A DNA stretch of 64,000 nt from Ideonella sp. WA131b (GTDB taxonomy: Bacteria > Pseudomonadota > Gammaproteobacteria > Burkholderiales > Burkholderiaceae_C), in assembly GCA_023657425.1 (NCBI GenBank), contig JAGTJW010000001.1:1054001-1118000 (forward strand), in the 5' to 3' direction. The notes under the pieces are model-generated. The model saw only the letters and a list, made by a program, of their open reading frames with translations. It was not told the DNA's origin and did no database searches. Numbering within the stretch: the first letter of the stretch is position 1; each line of letters starts with the position of its first letter. The translations under genes were made by a program, and so were the position numbers. Below, piece by piece: positions 19,065-28,237 of the stretch.

Positions 19065-19958
19065 TCAGCGCTCGGCGGCGCCGAGCTTGTCCAGCAGCGC
19101 GTCGAGCTCGTCGAGGCTGGCGAACGCAATGGCGATCTCGCCGGCTCCCGCGCGGCCCTTGCGCAGGCGGATTTCCACCGGCGCGGTCAGCGTGTCGGCC
19201 AGGCGTTCTTCGAGCCGGGCGATGTCGCGCGGCTTGGGCGCCGCCGGCCGGCCCTTGGCCGCCGAGGCACCGCCCGCGGTCTGGCGTGCCACCAGGCGCT
19301 CGGCCTCGCGCACGCTGAGCTTCTTTGCCGCCACCTCCTGCGCCGCCATCACCTGCTCGGCGGCGGGCAGGGCCAGCAGGGCGCGGGCGTGGCCCATTTC
19401 CAGGTCGCCGGCCAGCAGCATCTGCTGCACCGACGCGGCCAGGTTCAGCAGGCGCAGCAGGTTGCTCGCGGCGCTGCGTGAGCGGCCCACGGCCTGCGCC
19501 GCCTGCTCGTGTGTGAGGCCGAAGTCGCGCACCAGGCGCTGCAGGCCCTGGGCCTCTTCGAGCGGGTTGAGGTCTTCGCGCTGGATGTTCTCGATGAGCG
19601 CCATCACCGCCGCGGCCTCGTCGGCCACCGGCTTGACGAGCACGGGCACCTCGTCCAGGCCGGCCAGCTGCGCGGCGCGGAAGCGGCGTTCACCGGCGAT
19701 GATTTCGTAGTGCCCCGGTTCCGCCACCGGCCGGACGAGGATGGGCTGCATCACGCCCTGGCTCTTGATGCTCTGCGCCAGCTCGTACAGCGAGCCTTCG
19801 TCCATGCGCGTGCGCGGCTGGTAGACGCCAGGGCGCAGCGCCGCCAGCGGCAGCACCGAAGGCGGCCCCTCGGGCGCGGCGGCGGGGGTGTCGGGGACCT
19901 TGGGGCCGAGCAGGGCTTCCAGGCCGAGGCCCAGGCCCTTGGGTTTCTTGGTGACCAT
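19065..19958 (-). CDS. parB: chromosome partitioning protein ParB
   Basis: 297-aa parS-binding CTP switch protein. The N-terminus KKPKGLGLGLEALLG is the usual ParA-contact region. The CTPase/ParB core shows QPRTRMDEGSLYELAQSIK, GVMQPILVRP and GERRFRAAQLAGL, followed by LIENIQREDLNPLEEAQG. A helix-turn-helix is seen at THEQAAQAVGRSRSAASNLLRLL, and a C-terminal dimerisation helix at about 255-297. It is transcribed away from parA by an interrupted route: an alpha/beta hydrolase, argC on the other strand and an acetyltransferase gene lie between them. Two parS sites lie 4.5-6.4 kb away. Confidence 0.96.
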   Translation of the reverse strand: MVTKKPKGLGLGLEALLGPKVPDTPAAAPEGPPSVLPLAALRPGVYQPRTRMDEGSLYELAQSIKSQGVMQPILVRPVAEPGHYEIIAGERRFRAAQLAGLDEVPVLVKPVADEAAAVMALIENIQREDLNPLEEAQGLQRLVRDFGLTHEQAAQAVGRSRSAASNLLRLLNLAASVQQMLLAGDLEMGHARALLALPAAEQVMAAQEVAAKKLSVREAERLVARQTAGGASAAKGRPAAPKPRDIARLEERLADTLTAPVEIRLRKGRAGAGEIAIAFASLDELDALLDKLGAAER

Positions 19959-19972
19959 GGCGGCGGATTGTC

Positions 19973-20548
19973 TCAGCGTGCGGGGCCCGTCTCGGCGGGA
20001 GCAGGCGGCCCGGGCTCCAGCGAGCCCAGCAGCGCCAGGCCCTCGGGCCAGTCGCCCAGGCCGCTGTCGGCGTTGAGGTGGCCGCGCGGGCCGGCGTCGA
20101 TGGCCTCGGCGCCCCAGTCGGCGGCCATGGCGCGGGCGCGTTCGGGGCTGCAGTAGGGGTCGTCGCGGCTGAACACGGCGATGGCGCGGAACGGCAGCCG
20201 GCCGCGCGCGATGCGGCGCCAGCCGGCCAGTTGGGGCGGCATGTCGGGCCGCGCGGTGTCGGGCGGGGCCACCAGCAGCGCGCCGGCCACGCGGGCGGTG
20301 TGGGCCGAGTGCAAGGCCCAGGCCGCCACCAGCTGGCAACCCAGGCTGTGCGCGGCCAGCAGCACCGGCTGGGCTTCGGCGAGCAGGGCCTCGTCCAGGC
20401 GCGCCATCCAGTCGCCGCGGCGCGGCCAGTCCCAGTCGGCCTGCTGCACGCGCTCGAAGCCGTGCAAGGCCTCCCAGCGCGACTGCCAGTGCGCCGGGCC
20501 GGAGTTCAGCCATCCGGGCAGCACAAGAACACGCGTCGATGGCGGCAT
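19973..20548 (-). CDS. RBBP9/YdeN-type alpha/beta hydrolase
   Basis: 191-aa serine hydrolase. [19 protein letters not shown] at the N-terminus, [13 protein letters not shown] (nucleophile Ser), [12 protein letters not shown] (Asp) and [18 protein letters not shown] (His) match the DUF1234/RBBP9 family, whose natural substrates are mostly unknown. The ATG giving [11 protein letters not shown] was chosen over one seven codons earlier because the conserved strand begins there. It lies 14 bases upstream of parB and is probably co-transcribed, but has no evident partition role. Confidence 0.87.
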   Translation of the reverse strand: MPPSTRVLVLPGWLNSGPAHWQSRWEALHGFERVQQADWDWPRRGDWMARLDEALLAEAQPVLLAAHSLGCQLVAAWALHSAHTARVAGALLVAPPDTARPDMPPQLAGWRRIARGRLPFRAIAVFSRDDPYCSPERARAMAADWGAEAIDAGPRGHLNADSGLGDWPEGLALLGSLEPGPPAPAETGPAR

Positions 20549-20610
20549 GGCGTTTATCCTTTGCGGCATTGCATCATGAGCGGCGCGAGCCGCGAGCGGA
20601 AAGGGCAGCC

Positions 20611-21549
20611 ATGGCGTTCACCGTGTTCGTCGACGGCCAGGAAGGCACGACCGGCCTGCGCATCCACGAGGTGCTGGCCGGCCGGCGCGACATCGAGCTG
20701 CTGAAGATCGCTGCCGACCAGCGCAAGGACGCTGCCGAGCGCGCGCGGCTGCTCAACGCCGCCGACGTGGCTTTCCTGTGCCTGCCCGACGCCGCCGCGC
20801 GCGAGGCCGTGGCGCTGGTGGAGAACCCGCGCACCTGCCTGATCGACGCCAGCACCGCGCACCGCACCGTGCCGGGCTGGGTGTTCGGCCTGCCCGAGCT
20901 GTGCGCCGGGCAGCGCGAGGCCATCCGCCATGCCAAGCGCATCGCCAACCCGGGCTGCCACGCCAGCGCCTTCATCCTGCTGCTGCGGCCGCTGGTGGAT
21001 GCCGGCCTGGTGCCGCCCGCCACGCCGCTGAGTGCCACCTCGATCACCGGCTATTCCGGCGGCGGCAAGAAGATGATCGCGCAGTACCAGGCCCAAGCGC
21101 TGGAGCAGGCGCTCACCTCGCCACGCCCCTATGCACTCGGCCTGCAGCACAAGCACCTGCCGGAGATGATGGCCCACACGGGCCTGACGGTGCCGCCGGT
21201 CTTCATGCCGGTGGTGGCCAGCTACTACAAGGGGCTGGCGGTGACGGTGCCGCTGCACACGCAGGCGCTGGGCACCACGCCCGAGGCCGTGCACGCGGCG
21301 CTGGCGGCGCGTTATGCCGGCGAGCGCTTCGTGAAGGTGATGCCGCTGCGCGACGCGGCCACGCTGCAGGCCGGCTTCCTGGACGTGCAGGCCTGCAACG
21401 ACAGCAACCGGGCGGAGCTGTTTGTCTTTGCCAACGCCACGCAGGCGCTGCTGGTGGCGCGGCTGGACAACCTGGGCAAGGGCGCCAGCGGCGCCGCGGT
21501 GCAGGCGATGAACGTGCACCTGGGGCTGGACGAAGGGCTGGGGCTGTAG
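20611..21549 (+). CDS. argC: N-acetyl-gamma-glutamyl-phosphate reductase, less common form
   Basis: NADPH-dependent reduction of N-acetylglutamyl phosphate in arginine synthesis. At 312 aa it is the short form: [17 protein letters not shown] at the N-terminus (dinucleotide site), [24 protein letters not shown] with the catalytic Cys, and GYSGGGKKM. The ATG is preceded by AAGGG. It is the only plus-strand gene inside the par region and separates parA from parB. The neighbouring start of the hydrolase is divergent, leaving 62 bases for both promoters. Confidence 0.95.
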   Translation: MAFTVFVDGQEGTTGLRIHEVLAGRRDIELLKIAADQRKDAAERARLLNAADVAFLCLPDAAAREAVALVENPRTCLIDASTAHRTVPGWVFGLPELCAGQREAIRHAKRIANPGCHASAFILLLRPLVDAGLVPPATPLSATSITGYSGGGKKMIAQYQAQALEQALTSPRPYALGLQHKHLPEMMAHTGLTVPPVFMPVVASYYKGLAVTVPLHTQALGTTPEAVHAALAARYAGERFVKVMPLRDAATLQAGFLDVQACNDSNRAELFVFANATQALLVARLDNLGKGASGAAVQAMNVHLGLDEGLGL

Positions 21550-21576
21550 CGCAGCCTGGGTGGGCGGCCCGGCCGT

Positions 21577-22347
21577 TCAGGGCCCGGGGCGCTCCAGGTA
21601 CTGGTAGCCGTAGCCGTCGACGAAGCCCAGCCGGCGGTACACCGCGAGTGCGGGCGGGTTGGCGGCGTCCACCTGCAGGTAGCCGATGGTTGCGCCCAGG
21701 CTGGCGCCCTGCGAGAGCAGGTGCTCACACAAGAGGCGCGCCAGACCCTGGTTGCGCGCCTCGGGATGGGTGAAGATGTCGTACAGCCCGGCAAACGGCG
21801 GTTCGGTGGCCACCTGGCCGCAGGCCAGCACCGCGCCGTCGTCGGCCCGCCGCAGCGCCAGCCCGCGGTAGGGCGCGGGCGAGTGCGCCAGGCGCAGCGC
21901 ATGGCTGCGCCGGTGCTCGGGCGGCGAGTCGCGCAGCGCGCCCACCACCTCGGCGTAGGCGTCGCCATCCAGTGCCTCCAGCCGCAGCCCGGCGGGCACG
22001 GCCGGCGGTGCCGTGGCCGGCAGCGTGGGCGCCACCAGCACGAGCGTCGGGTCCACCGCTTCGAAGCCGCGCGCGCGCAGCGCCTCGGGCAGATCGGCCG
22101 GTTGCGTGAACGGCGTGACGCGAACGATCAGCGGCACCCCGGTGCGGGCGCAGGCCGCCTCGGCCGCGGCGATGCGCTCGTCCAGCGGCAGCACGCCGGG
22201 CATCAGGGCGTTGACGCAGCGCGCGCGCCGTGCCTTGCCGGGCAGGGTGCGCACCAGCCAGCCGTCGATCCACCACTGGCCCGGCGGTGCGCTGGCGTTG
22301 AGGCCGGCGTCCTCCACGCGCGACAGCAGCACGGCTGGCAACGACAT
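21577..22347 (-). CDS. GNAT family N-acetyltransferase
   Basis: 256-aa acetyl-CoA-dependent acyltransferase. The N-terminal half (WWIDGWLVRTLPGKARRARCVN) matches the less conserved lobe of two-lobed GNATs. The C-terminal half shows GLYDIFTHPEARNQGLARLLCEHLL, i.e. the R/Q-x-x-G-x-A acetyl-CoA loop, and LQVDAANPPALAVYRRLGF. Substrate unknown. It starts five bases after the parA stop and is likely co-transcribed with it; its end faces argC. Confidence 0.87.
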   Translation of the reverse strand: MSLPAVLLSRVEDAGLNASAPPGQWWIDGWLVRTLPGKARRARCVNALMPGVLPLDERIAAAEAACARTGVPLIVRVTPFTQPADLPEALRARGFEAVDPTLVLVAPTLPATAPPAVPAGLRLEALDGDAYAEVVGALRDSPPEHRRSHALRLAHSPAPYRGLALRRADDGAVLACGQVATEPPFAGLYDIFTHPEARNQGLARLLCEHLLSQGASLGATIGYLQVDAANPPALAVYRRLGFVDGYGYQYLERPGP

Positions 22348-22352
22348 CGCGG

Positions 22353-23147
22353 TCAGGCCGCGGGGGCGGCGGCCGGGGCGCGCTTCGGGCCCAGCCGCGC
22401 CGCCATCTCGCGCGCGAACTCGACGAAGGCGATCGCGCCCTTGCTGGCGGGGTCGAAGGTCACGCCCGGCTGGCCGTAGCTCGGCGCCTCGGCCAGGCGC
22501 ACGTTGCGCGGGATGACGGTCTCGAACACCTTGTTGCCGAAGTGCGCCTTGAGTTGATCGGACACCTGCTGCTGCAGCGTGATGCGCGGATCGAACATCA
22601 CGCGCAGCAGGCCGATGATCTCGAGCTCGCGGTTGAGGTTGGCGTGCACCTGCTTGATGGTGTTGACGAGGTCCGACAGGCCCTCGAGCGCAAAGTACTC
22701 GCACTGCATGGGCACGATCACGCCGTGCGCCGAGCACAGGCCGTTGAGCGTGAGCAGGCTCAGGGACGGCGGGCAGTCGATCAGCACGAAGTCGTGTTCG
22801 GCCTGCACGGCGGCCAGCGCGTGCTTGAGGCGGCGCTCGCGGTGCTCCATCGGCACCAGCTCGACCTCGGCCCCGGCGAGCTCGCGGTTGGCGCCCAGCA
22901 CGTGGTAGCCGCCGCGCGGGCTGGGCTGGCGGGCCTCGGCCACGCCGATGCCGCCGAGCAGCACGTCATACACCGTGGACTCGAGCTTGCGCTTGTCGAT
23001 GCCCGAGCCCATGGTGGCGTTGCCCTGCGGATCGAGGTCGACGAGCAGCACGCGGTGGCCGATCTGGGCCAGCCCGGCGGCGAGGTTGACGGTGGTGGTC
23101 GTCTTGCCGACGCCGCCTTTCTGGTTGGCGATGCAGAAGATGCGCAT
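22353..23147 (-). CDS. parA: chromosome partitioning ATPase ParA (Soj)
   Basis: 264-aa Walker-type ATPase that binds DNA non-specifically and drives segregation of ParB-parS complexes. The N-terminus MRIFCIANQKGGVGKTTTTV holds the deviant Walker A with signature lysine. DLDPQGNATMG, DFVLIDCPPSLSLLTLNGL (Walker B region) and PMQCEYFALEGLSDL follow. The length is that of a chromosomal ParA without an N-terminal DNA-binding extension. It lies downstream of mnmG-rsmG, as in most bacteria, with two small genes inserted in between. Confidence 0.97.
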   Translation of the reverse strand: MRIFCIANQKGGVGKTTTTVNLAAGLAQIGHRVLLVDLDPQGNATMGSGIDKRKLESTVYDVLLGGIGVAEARQPSPRGGYHVLGANRELAGAEVELVPMEHRERRLKHALAAVQAEHDFVLIDCPPSLSLLTLNGLCSAHGVIVPMQCEYFALEGLSDLVNTIKQVHANLNRELEIIGLLRVMFDPRITLQQQVSDQLKAHFGNKVFETVIPRNVRLAEAPSYGQPGVTFDPASKGAIAFVEFAREMAARLGPKRAPAAAPAA

Positions 23148-23164
23148 GGGGCTTCGAGGCCGGA

Positions 23165-23776
23165 TCAGGGCGCGGCGAGCTTGATGCCGAAGCCGACCAG
23201 CGCCACACCGGCCAGGCGCTGCAGCAGGGCGGCCAGGCGGCGGTGGGCGCGCACGTAGGCGCTCACGGCGTCGGCCAGCGCCACCAGGGCCAGGCAGTAC
23301 AGGGCGCTGATCACGGCGATCGTCACGGCCATCGCGGCGAAGGTGGGCAGGCCCTGGTGCGTGGCCGGGTCGATGAAGAGCGGGAAAAAGGCCATGTAGA
23401 AGACGATGGCCTTGGGGTTGAGCAGCGTGATCAGGCAGGCCTGACGGGCGTAATGGCCGGCATGCATGCGGATGGGCGAGGCCTCGCCACCCCGCGAGAC
23501 GATGAGCTTCAGGCCGATCCAGGCCAGGTAGGCGGCGCCGGCGTACTGCACCGCCTTGAACACGGCGGGGTGCGCCGCCAGCAGCGCCGCCACGCCCGCC
23601 ACCGCCAGCCACAGCAGAACCTGGTCGCCAAGAATCACGCCCAGCGTGGCCGCGGCGCCGCCCCGCCGGCCCCCCTGGCCGGTGGCTGTGAGCAGTGCGA
23701 AGGTGCCCGGGCCCGGCAGGGCCAGGAACAGCAGGATGGCGGCGCAAAAGGCGCCGAAATCGGCGATGCCGAACAT
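23165..23776 (-). CDS. LysE family amino-acid exporter
   Basis: 203-aa inner-membrane protein with five or six hydrophobic segments. LysE/RhtB signatures: PGPGTFALLTATGQGGRRGG near residues 21-40, YAGAAYLAWIGLKL and LLNPKAIVFYMAFFPLFID. Members export amino acids or related small molecules; the substrate here cannot be told. It is set between the lipocalin and parA genes with short gaps, so probably within the same transcript. Confidence 0.9.
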   Translation of the reverse strand: MFGIADFGAFCAAILLFLALPGPGTFALLTATGQGGRRGGAAATLGVILGDQVLLWLAVAGVAALLAAHPAVFKAVQYAGAAYLAWIGLKLIVSRGGEASPIRMHAGHYARQACLITLLNPKAIVFYMAFFPLFIDPATHQGLPTFAAMAVTIAVISALYCLALVALADAVSAYVRAHRRLAALLQRLAGVALVGFGIKLAAP

Positions 23777-23806
23777 GGGGCGGGGGTGTCGGCGGCCGCG
23801 GCCGCG

Positions 23807-24382
23807 TCAGGGCGTGTGGGGGTGGGCCTGCCAGCGGCTGAGCTCGAAGCCTTGGCGGATGAGCAGCGATCGTATCGTCGCTTCGTCCTCGGGCGTGAGG
23901 CGCGGCGCACGCGCCAGCACCCAGAGGTACTGCCGCTGTGGCTCGCTGACCACGGCATAGCGCCCGTCGTCGGCCAGCGCCACCACCCAGTAACGGCCCC
24001 AGGCCGGAATCCAGCGCAGCAGGGCGGGCAGGAAGCTCACCTCCAGCGTGGCCGGGCTCAGCCGGTTGTCGCGCAGCGTGGCACCGGCCGGCCGGGCGAT
24101 GCCGTCGGCGTCGTCGAAGCGGCCGGCGGCCAGGCGGCAGCGATTGAGCACCTCGATGCGGCCGTCGTCGCGCTGGCGGTAGAGGGCCTGGGTGTCGCTC
24201 ACGCACTGCTTCTGGAAGCGGTTGGGGAACCAGGCCACCTGGTACCAGGTGCCCATGTAGGACGGCACGTCGAGGCTGGCCAGGGGCTGCAGCGGCGGCG
24301 GCGCGGGCTTGGGCTCGGCCGCGTGGGCGGCGGCGGTGAGCAGCAGCGTGGCGACGGCGGCAGTCAGGGTCTTGGGGCTCAT
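23807..24382 (-). CDS. bacterial lipocalin (Blc-like)
   Basis: 191-aa secreted lipid/hydrophobic-ligand binding protein. A signal peptide (TLTAAVATLLLTAAAHAAEP) is followed by a proline-rich linker and the lipocalin GxW block (YMGTWYQVAWFPNRFQKQC). GRYWVVALADDGRYAVVSEP is the third conserved region. No lipobox is seen, so unlike E. coli Blc it is probably soluble. Its ATG overlaps the rsmG stop (ATGA), an unusual partner in the gid-par operon. Confidence 0.88.
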   Translation of the reverse strand: MSPKTLTAAVATLLLTAAAHAAEPKPAPPPLQPLASLDVPSYMGTWYQVAWFPNRFQKQCVSDTQALYRQRDDGRIEVLNRCRLAAGRFDDADGIARPAGATLRDNRLSPATLEVSFLPALLRWIPAWGRYWVVALADDGRYAVVSEPQRQYLWVLARAPRLTPEDEATIRSLLIRQGFELSRWQAHPHTP

Positions 24383-25041
24383 GGGGTCCTGGGCTTCATC
24401 CAGACGAGGCAGCGTTCGGCATCGAGCCCGGGCACGGCGATCGGTTCCACGTGAAACACCAAAACGTCGTCGGGCAGGGCGGCGAGTTCGTCGTCGGGGC
24501 GCTTGCCCTTCATCGCCATCCACGCCCCGCCGGGCGCGAGCAAGGGGCGGGTGAGGTGCACGAAGTCGGCGAGCGCGGCGAAGGCGCGGCTGGTGATCAG
24601 GTCGAAGGCCGGCGCGCGCAGCGCCTCGACGCGGCCGTGCGCGGCGTGCAGGTTCGGCAGTTGCAGCGCACCGGCCACCTGCCGCACGAAGGCGGCCTTC
24701 TTGCCCACGGCGTCGATGCAGGTCACGTTCAGCGCCGGCCGCATCAGCGCCAGCACGGCGCCAGGCAGCCCGCCGCCGCTGCCCACGTCCAGCACACGCG
24801 CAGCGCCGGCTTCGCTGAGATGGTGGTCGAGCGCCGGCAACACCGCCAGGCAGTCGGCCATGTGCTGGGCCCAGACGGCACCGCGGTCGCGCACCGCCGT
24901 CAGGTTGTAGGTGGCGTTCCAGCGGGCCAGCAGGTCGACGTAGGCCACGAGGGCGGCGCGCTGCGCCGGGCTGATCGGCAGCCCGAGCGCGGCAGACAGG
25001 TCGGCGAGGCGCTGCTCGTCGGCGTGGGCGGCGGCCGTCAC
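24379..25041 (-). CDS. rsmG: 16S rRNA (guanine527-N7)-methyltransferase RsmG
   Basis: 220-aa SAM-dependent methyltransferase acting on G527 of 16S rRNA. It shows RWNATYNLTAVRD, HMADCLAVLP and the SAM loop VLDVGSGGGLPGAVLA, then DAVGKKAAFVRQVA and LITSRAFAAL. The start is GTG. It sits six bases downstream of mnmG as usual. A parS-like site lies inside its 3' part. Confidence 0.96.
   Translation of the reverse strand: MTAAAHADEQRLADLSAALGLPISPAQRAALVAYVDLLARWNATYNLTAVRDRGAVWAQHMADCLAVLPALDHHLSEAGAARVLDVGSGGGLPGAVLALMRPALNVTCIDAVGKKAAFVRQVAGALQLPNLHAAHGRVEALRAPAFDLITSRAFAALADFVHLTRPLLAPGGAWMAMKGKRPDDELAALPDDVLVFHVEPIAVPGLDAERCLVWMKPRTP
24443..24458. promoter_or_regulatory. parS site within rsmG (near-consensus)
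   Basis: GGTTCCACGTGAAACA, whose reverse strand carries the core GTTTCACGTGGAAC, a recognised parS variant of the TGTTTCACGTGAAACA consensus. It lies in the 3' coding part of rsmG, about 1.3 kb from parA, and is expected to load ParB. Confidence 0.8.
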
Positions 25042-25047
25042 AGGCTT

Positions 25048-27015
25048 TCAGGCCGCGTGGTCCTGCGGGGCGGTGGTGGGCACCGCGAACGGGCCCAGAC
25101 GTTTTTTCTTCAGGTGCACCAGCAGCAGCGAGATGGCCGCCGGCGTCACGCCCGAGATGCGCGAGGCCTGCCCCAGCGTGGCCGGGCGGTGGCGCTGCAG
25201 GGTCTGCCGCACCTCGAAGCTCAGGGCGTGCACCTGGGTGTAGTCCAGATCGGCCGGCAGCGGCGTCTGCTCATGCGCGGCGCTGCGCTCCACCTCGTCT
25301 TGCTGCTTCTCGATGTAGCCGGCGTACTTGGTGGCGATCTCGACTTGTTCGATCACCGTGTCGGCGGCGTCGGCCCCCCATTCGGCCCGCAGCGTTTCAC
25401 GTGAAACAGCCTGCGGATGGCCCGCCAAGGCCGCCGCCTCGGCCACGGCGTCGAAGCCCACGCCGGGCCGGCGCAACAGGTCGGCCAGCGCGTACTCGTG
25501 CTCCAGCGCCTTGCCGAGCAGGCGCTCGGCGGCCTCGGCCGCCAGCGTGGCCGGCCGCACCCACACCGTGCGCAGGCGCTGCAGCTCGCGCTCCAGGCGC
25601 TCGCGCTTGGTGTTGAAGGCCGCCCAGCGGCGCTCGTCCACCAGGCCCAGCTCGCGACCCAGCGCCGTGAGGCGCAAGTCGGCGTTGTCCTCGCGCAGCT
25701 GCAGCCGGAACTCGGCGCGGCTCGTGAACATGCGGTAGGGCTCGGTCACGCCCTTGGTGACGAGGTCGTCCACCAACACGCCCAGGTAGGCCTGATCACG
25801 CCGCAGCGTCAGCGGCGCGCGGCCCTGCGCCTGCAGCGCGGCGTTGGCGCCGGCGTACAGGCCCTGCGCCGCGGCCTCCTCGTAGCCCGTGGTGCCGTTG
25901 ATCTGCCCGGCGAAGAACAGCCCGCGGATCGCCTGCGTCTCGAAGGTGGGCTTGAGCGAGCGCGGGTCGAAGTAGTCGTACTCGATGGCGTAGCCGGGCC
26001 GCAGGATGTGCGCCTGCTCCAGCCCCGGCAGCGAGCGCACGGCGGCCAGCTGCACATCAAACGGCAGGCTGGTGCTGATGCCGTTGGGATAGAACTCGTG
26101 CGTCGTCAGGCCCTCGGGCTCGAGAAAGATCTGGTGGCTGTCCTTGTCGGCGAAGCGGTTGACCTTGTCCTCGATGCTTGGGCAGTAGCGCGGGCCCACG
26201 CCCTCGATCACGCCCGTGAACATGGGGCTGCGGTCGAAGCCGCCGCGGATGATTGCGTGCGTGCGGGCGTTGGTGTGGGTGATCCAGCACGGCACCTGCC
26301 GCGGGTGCTGCCCGGCGTGGCCCAGGAAGCTGAACACGGGCACGGGGTCGAGGTCGCCAGGCTGCTCTTGCAGCCGGGCAAAGTCGATGGAGCGGCCGTC
26401 GATGCGTGGCGGCGTGCCGGTCTTCAGCCGGCCTTGCGGGAGCTTCAGCTCCTTGAGCCGTGCCGACAGGCTCACGGCCGGCGGATCGCCCGCGCGGCCG
26501 GCGCTGTAGCTCTGCAGGCCCACATGGATGCGGCCATCGAGAAAGGTGCCGGCCGTCAGCACCACCGCCCGCGCGCGAAAGCGCAGGCCGATCTGCGTGA
26601 CGGCGCCGACCACGCGGTCGCCTTCCACCATGAGGTCATCGACCGCCTGCTGGAACAGCCACAGCTTGGGCTGGTTCTCCAGCCGCTGCCGGATGGCGGC
26701 CCGGTACAGCACCCGGTCGGCCTGCGCGCGTGTGGCGCGCACGGCCGGGCCCTTGCTGCCGTTCAAGATGCGGAACTGGATGCCGGCTTCGTCGGTGGCC
26801 CCGGCCATCGCGCCGCCCAGGGCGTCGACCTCCTTGACGAGGTGGCCCTTGCCGATGCCGCCGATGCTGGGGTTGCAGCTCATCTGCCCCAGGGTCTCGA
26901 TGTTGTGCGTCAGCAGCAGGGTGTCGCAGCCCATGCGGGCGGCGGCCAGGGCCGCCTCGGTGCCGGCATGGCCACCACCGACGACGATGACGTCGAATTC
27001 CTGGGGGTGCAGCAT
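25048..27015 (-). CDS. mnmG: tRNA uridine-5-carboxymethylaminomethyl modification enzyme MnmG (GidA)
   Basis: FAD enzyme that with MnmE installs cmnm5 at U34 of tRNA. At 655 aa it has the family length. It shows the FAD fold [63 protein letters not shown] and a C-terminal helical domain ending in the MnmE/tRNA-binding region ([17 protein letters not shown]). The ATG was chosen for the conserved N-terminus. It heads the mnmG-rsmG-lipocalin-lysE-parA run. A perfect parS core lies inside it. Confidence 0.97.
   Translation of the reverse strand: MLHPQEFDVIVVGGGHAGTEAALAAARMGCDTLLLTHNIETLGQMSCNPSIGGIGKGHLVKEVDALGGAMAGATDEAGIQFRILNGSKGPAVRATRAQADRVLYRAAIRQRLENQPKLWLFQQAVDDLMVEGDRVVGAVTQIGLRFRARAVVLTAGTFLDGRIHVGLQSYSAGRAGDPPAVSLSARLKELKLPQGRLKTGTPPRIDGRSIDFARLQEQPGDLDPVPVFSFLGHAGQHPRQVPCWITHTNARTHAIIRGGFDRSPMFTGVIEGVGPRYCPSIEDKVNRFADKDSHQIFLEPEGLTTHEFYPNGISTSLPFDVQLAAVRSLPGLEQAHILRPGYAIEYDYFDPRSLKPTFETQAIRGLFFAGQINGTTGYEEAAAQGLYAGANAALQAQGRAPLTLRRDQAYLGVLVDDLVTKGVTEPYRMFTSRAEFRLQLREDNADLRLTALGRELGLVDERRWAAFNTKRERLERELQRLRTVWVRPATLAAEAAERLLGKALEHEYALADLLRRPGVGFDAVAEAAALAGHPQAVSRETLRAEWGADAADTVIEQVEIATKYAGYIEKQQDEVERSAAHEQTPLPADLDYTQVHALSFEVRQTLQRHRPATLGQASRISGVTPAAISLLLVHLKKKRLGPFAVPTTAPQDHAA
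25393..25408. promoter_or_regulatory. parS site within mnmG (perfect core)
   Basis: CGTTTCACGTGAAACA matches the 16-bp parS consensus at 15 positions and has the perfect palindromic core GTTTCACGTGAAAC (25394-25407). It is embedded in the coding sequence (AVSRETL). It is about 950 bases from the second site in rsmG. Clustering of parS near mnmG and parAB is the usual origin-proximal arrangement. Confidence 0.92.
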
Positions 27016-27135
27016 CGGCTGATTTTACGAGGCCGTCTCTCCACCGCCATGCGGCCTGTGAGCGTGCAGCTCACGCCGAAGGCCATCCCCAGGCATGGAA
27101 TCTTGCGATGCCACCCACAGCGTCATCGCAGCGGG

Positions 27136-27921
27136 TCACCAGCTCGCCGGTTTCGGGATGGGATGTCCGTCCGCGCCGATGACCGGGTTGGGGAAAACTG
27201 CCGACTGCAGGTGCGCCTGACGAATGTGCCGCTGGTGGGTTGCGACTTGGGCGAGTGGCTTCGCTGCTCCAAACCTGCCGGGCGGCGTCAACAGAAAGAC
27301 AGGCTTGCCCAGTTCCTGCGCCACGATGCGTATCGGCTCCACCAAGTCCGTGTCGTTCGACACCACCACGGCAGCATCGAATCGTCCGGCCCACGCGTCA
27401 TTGACCAAGTGAACTGCCAGATTGACGTCAGAACCCTTCTCTTCCATCGTGAAAACCTGGGCCTTCACCGCATCGGGCAGCGCTGAGGGCTTGCCACCAG
27501 CCCCCCCATTTCCATAGCTACCCACAGGCAGCCGCTCAGGTCGGCTGTTAGCCAGTGCCCCATCTACACCGACAGCCACGTGGCCTGGCGCCAGGGTGGT
27601 GGCGCCGCCAGCCGCATCAGTGAGCGCTCGGCGTGCCACCGGCAGCAACATCACCGGCCGCCAGTTCGACTTCGCCAGGAAAGTCCCGAAGTGAATCTCG
27701 ACTTCAGGCACCGTGGCCAGAGCCTTAAACAAGACCTGTTGCCGACCTGGTGCGCCGGCATCGACGGCACCAGAGACCCGCGCAGTGAAGTACCGCACCT
27801 TCTCGACCCGCGCCGAGGGCACCAACTGCTCGGTCATGCGCTTTGGATTGAGCCACTTGCAACCTGTATCCTTGATGGCGTAGTACAGGTTGAAGCCGTC
27901 GATGTAGACATAGGTCTTCAC
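27136..27921 (-). CDS. NYN-domain (PIN-like) ribonuclease family protein
   Basis: 261 aa. The N-terminus KTYVYIDGFNLYYAI and the later EKGSDVNLAVHLVND and VVVSNDTDLVEPIR supply the conserved acidic residues of the NYN/LabA PIN-like nuclease fold. A cysteine-poor insert of about 60 residues (100-165, Ala/Gly-rich) separates the halves, and the tail ends GHPIPKPASW. The start was set at GTG 27921, where the conserved strand begins and GGGGG lies just upstream. An intrinsic terminator sits immediately before it. RNA cleavage is inferred from family; the target is unknown. It is flanked by mnmG and an MmeI-type enzyme, in an accessory patch. Confidence 0.85.
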   Translation of the reverse strand: MKTYVYIDGFNLYYAIKDTGCKWLNPKRMTEQLVPSARVEKVRYFTARVSGAVDAGAPGRQQVLFKALATVPEVEIHFGTFLAKSNWRPVMLLPVARRALTDAAGGATTLAPGHVAVGVDGALANSRPERLPVGSYGNGGAGGKPSALPDAVKAQVFTMEEKGSDVNLAVHLVNDAWAGRFDAAVVVSNDTDLVEPIRIVAQELGKPVFLLTPPGRFGAAKPLAQVATHQRHIRQAHLQSAVFPNPVIGADGHPIPKPASW

Positions 27922-28237
27922 GCCCTTGCCCCCAGAAAAAGCAAGGGCCACCCGAGGTGGCCCTTGAGCCGACAGCACGCTGCCAGCGGATAAGTTCGTA
28001 GAGTATAGCCAATCGCTTGCTGCCTTGGCGAAGCGTCTGTCACATCGCGGCGACAACTCGACCTCGCGCAGGAAGGCCTGCAGAGTACGTCGCTTAGGGG
28101 GCCGATGAACTGCCGTGAGCGACGTGGATCATGCTGCATCGCACCATCGCCATCGTCGCCAGCAACGGGCATGCCCGGCGGCGAGTCGGCGCGCAAACGC
28201 CCAGGAGCGCGGGGCTGGATTTCAGCCACCCACGCTC
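27922..28237. other. 316-base intergenic region with leader and possible promoter
   Basis: No gene is seen. On the minus strand a possible -10 hexamer TATACT lies at 28002-28007 with no good -35; TTCGCC is 19 bases upstream. It would give a leader of about 55 nt running into the terminator at 27934-27965. The remainder (28010-28228) has no clear motif. CCCACGCTCCTAG at 28229-28241, touching the stop of the next gene, belongs to a dispersed 13-mer. Confidence 0.5.
27934..27965 (-). terminator. intrinsic terminator just upstream of the NYN gene
   Basis: On the minus strand AAGGGCCACC-TCG-GGTGGCCCTT forms a perfect 10-bp stem with a 3-base loop, followed by GC and five T. The NYN start codon follows 14 bases later. 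It either ends transcripts from the restriction gene or acts as an attenuator in the NYN leader. Confidence 0.85.

Noticed and set aside
27922-28056. Upstream start for the NYN protein
   Set aside because: The added residues would be encoded through the terminator hairpin and look unconserved; the conserved strand starts at the GTG.
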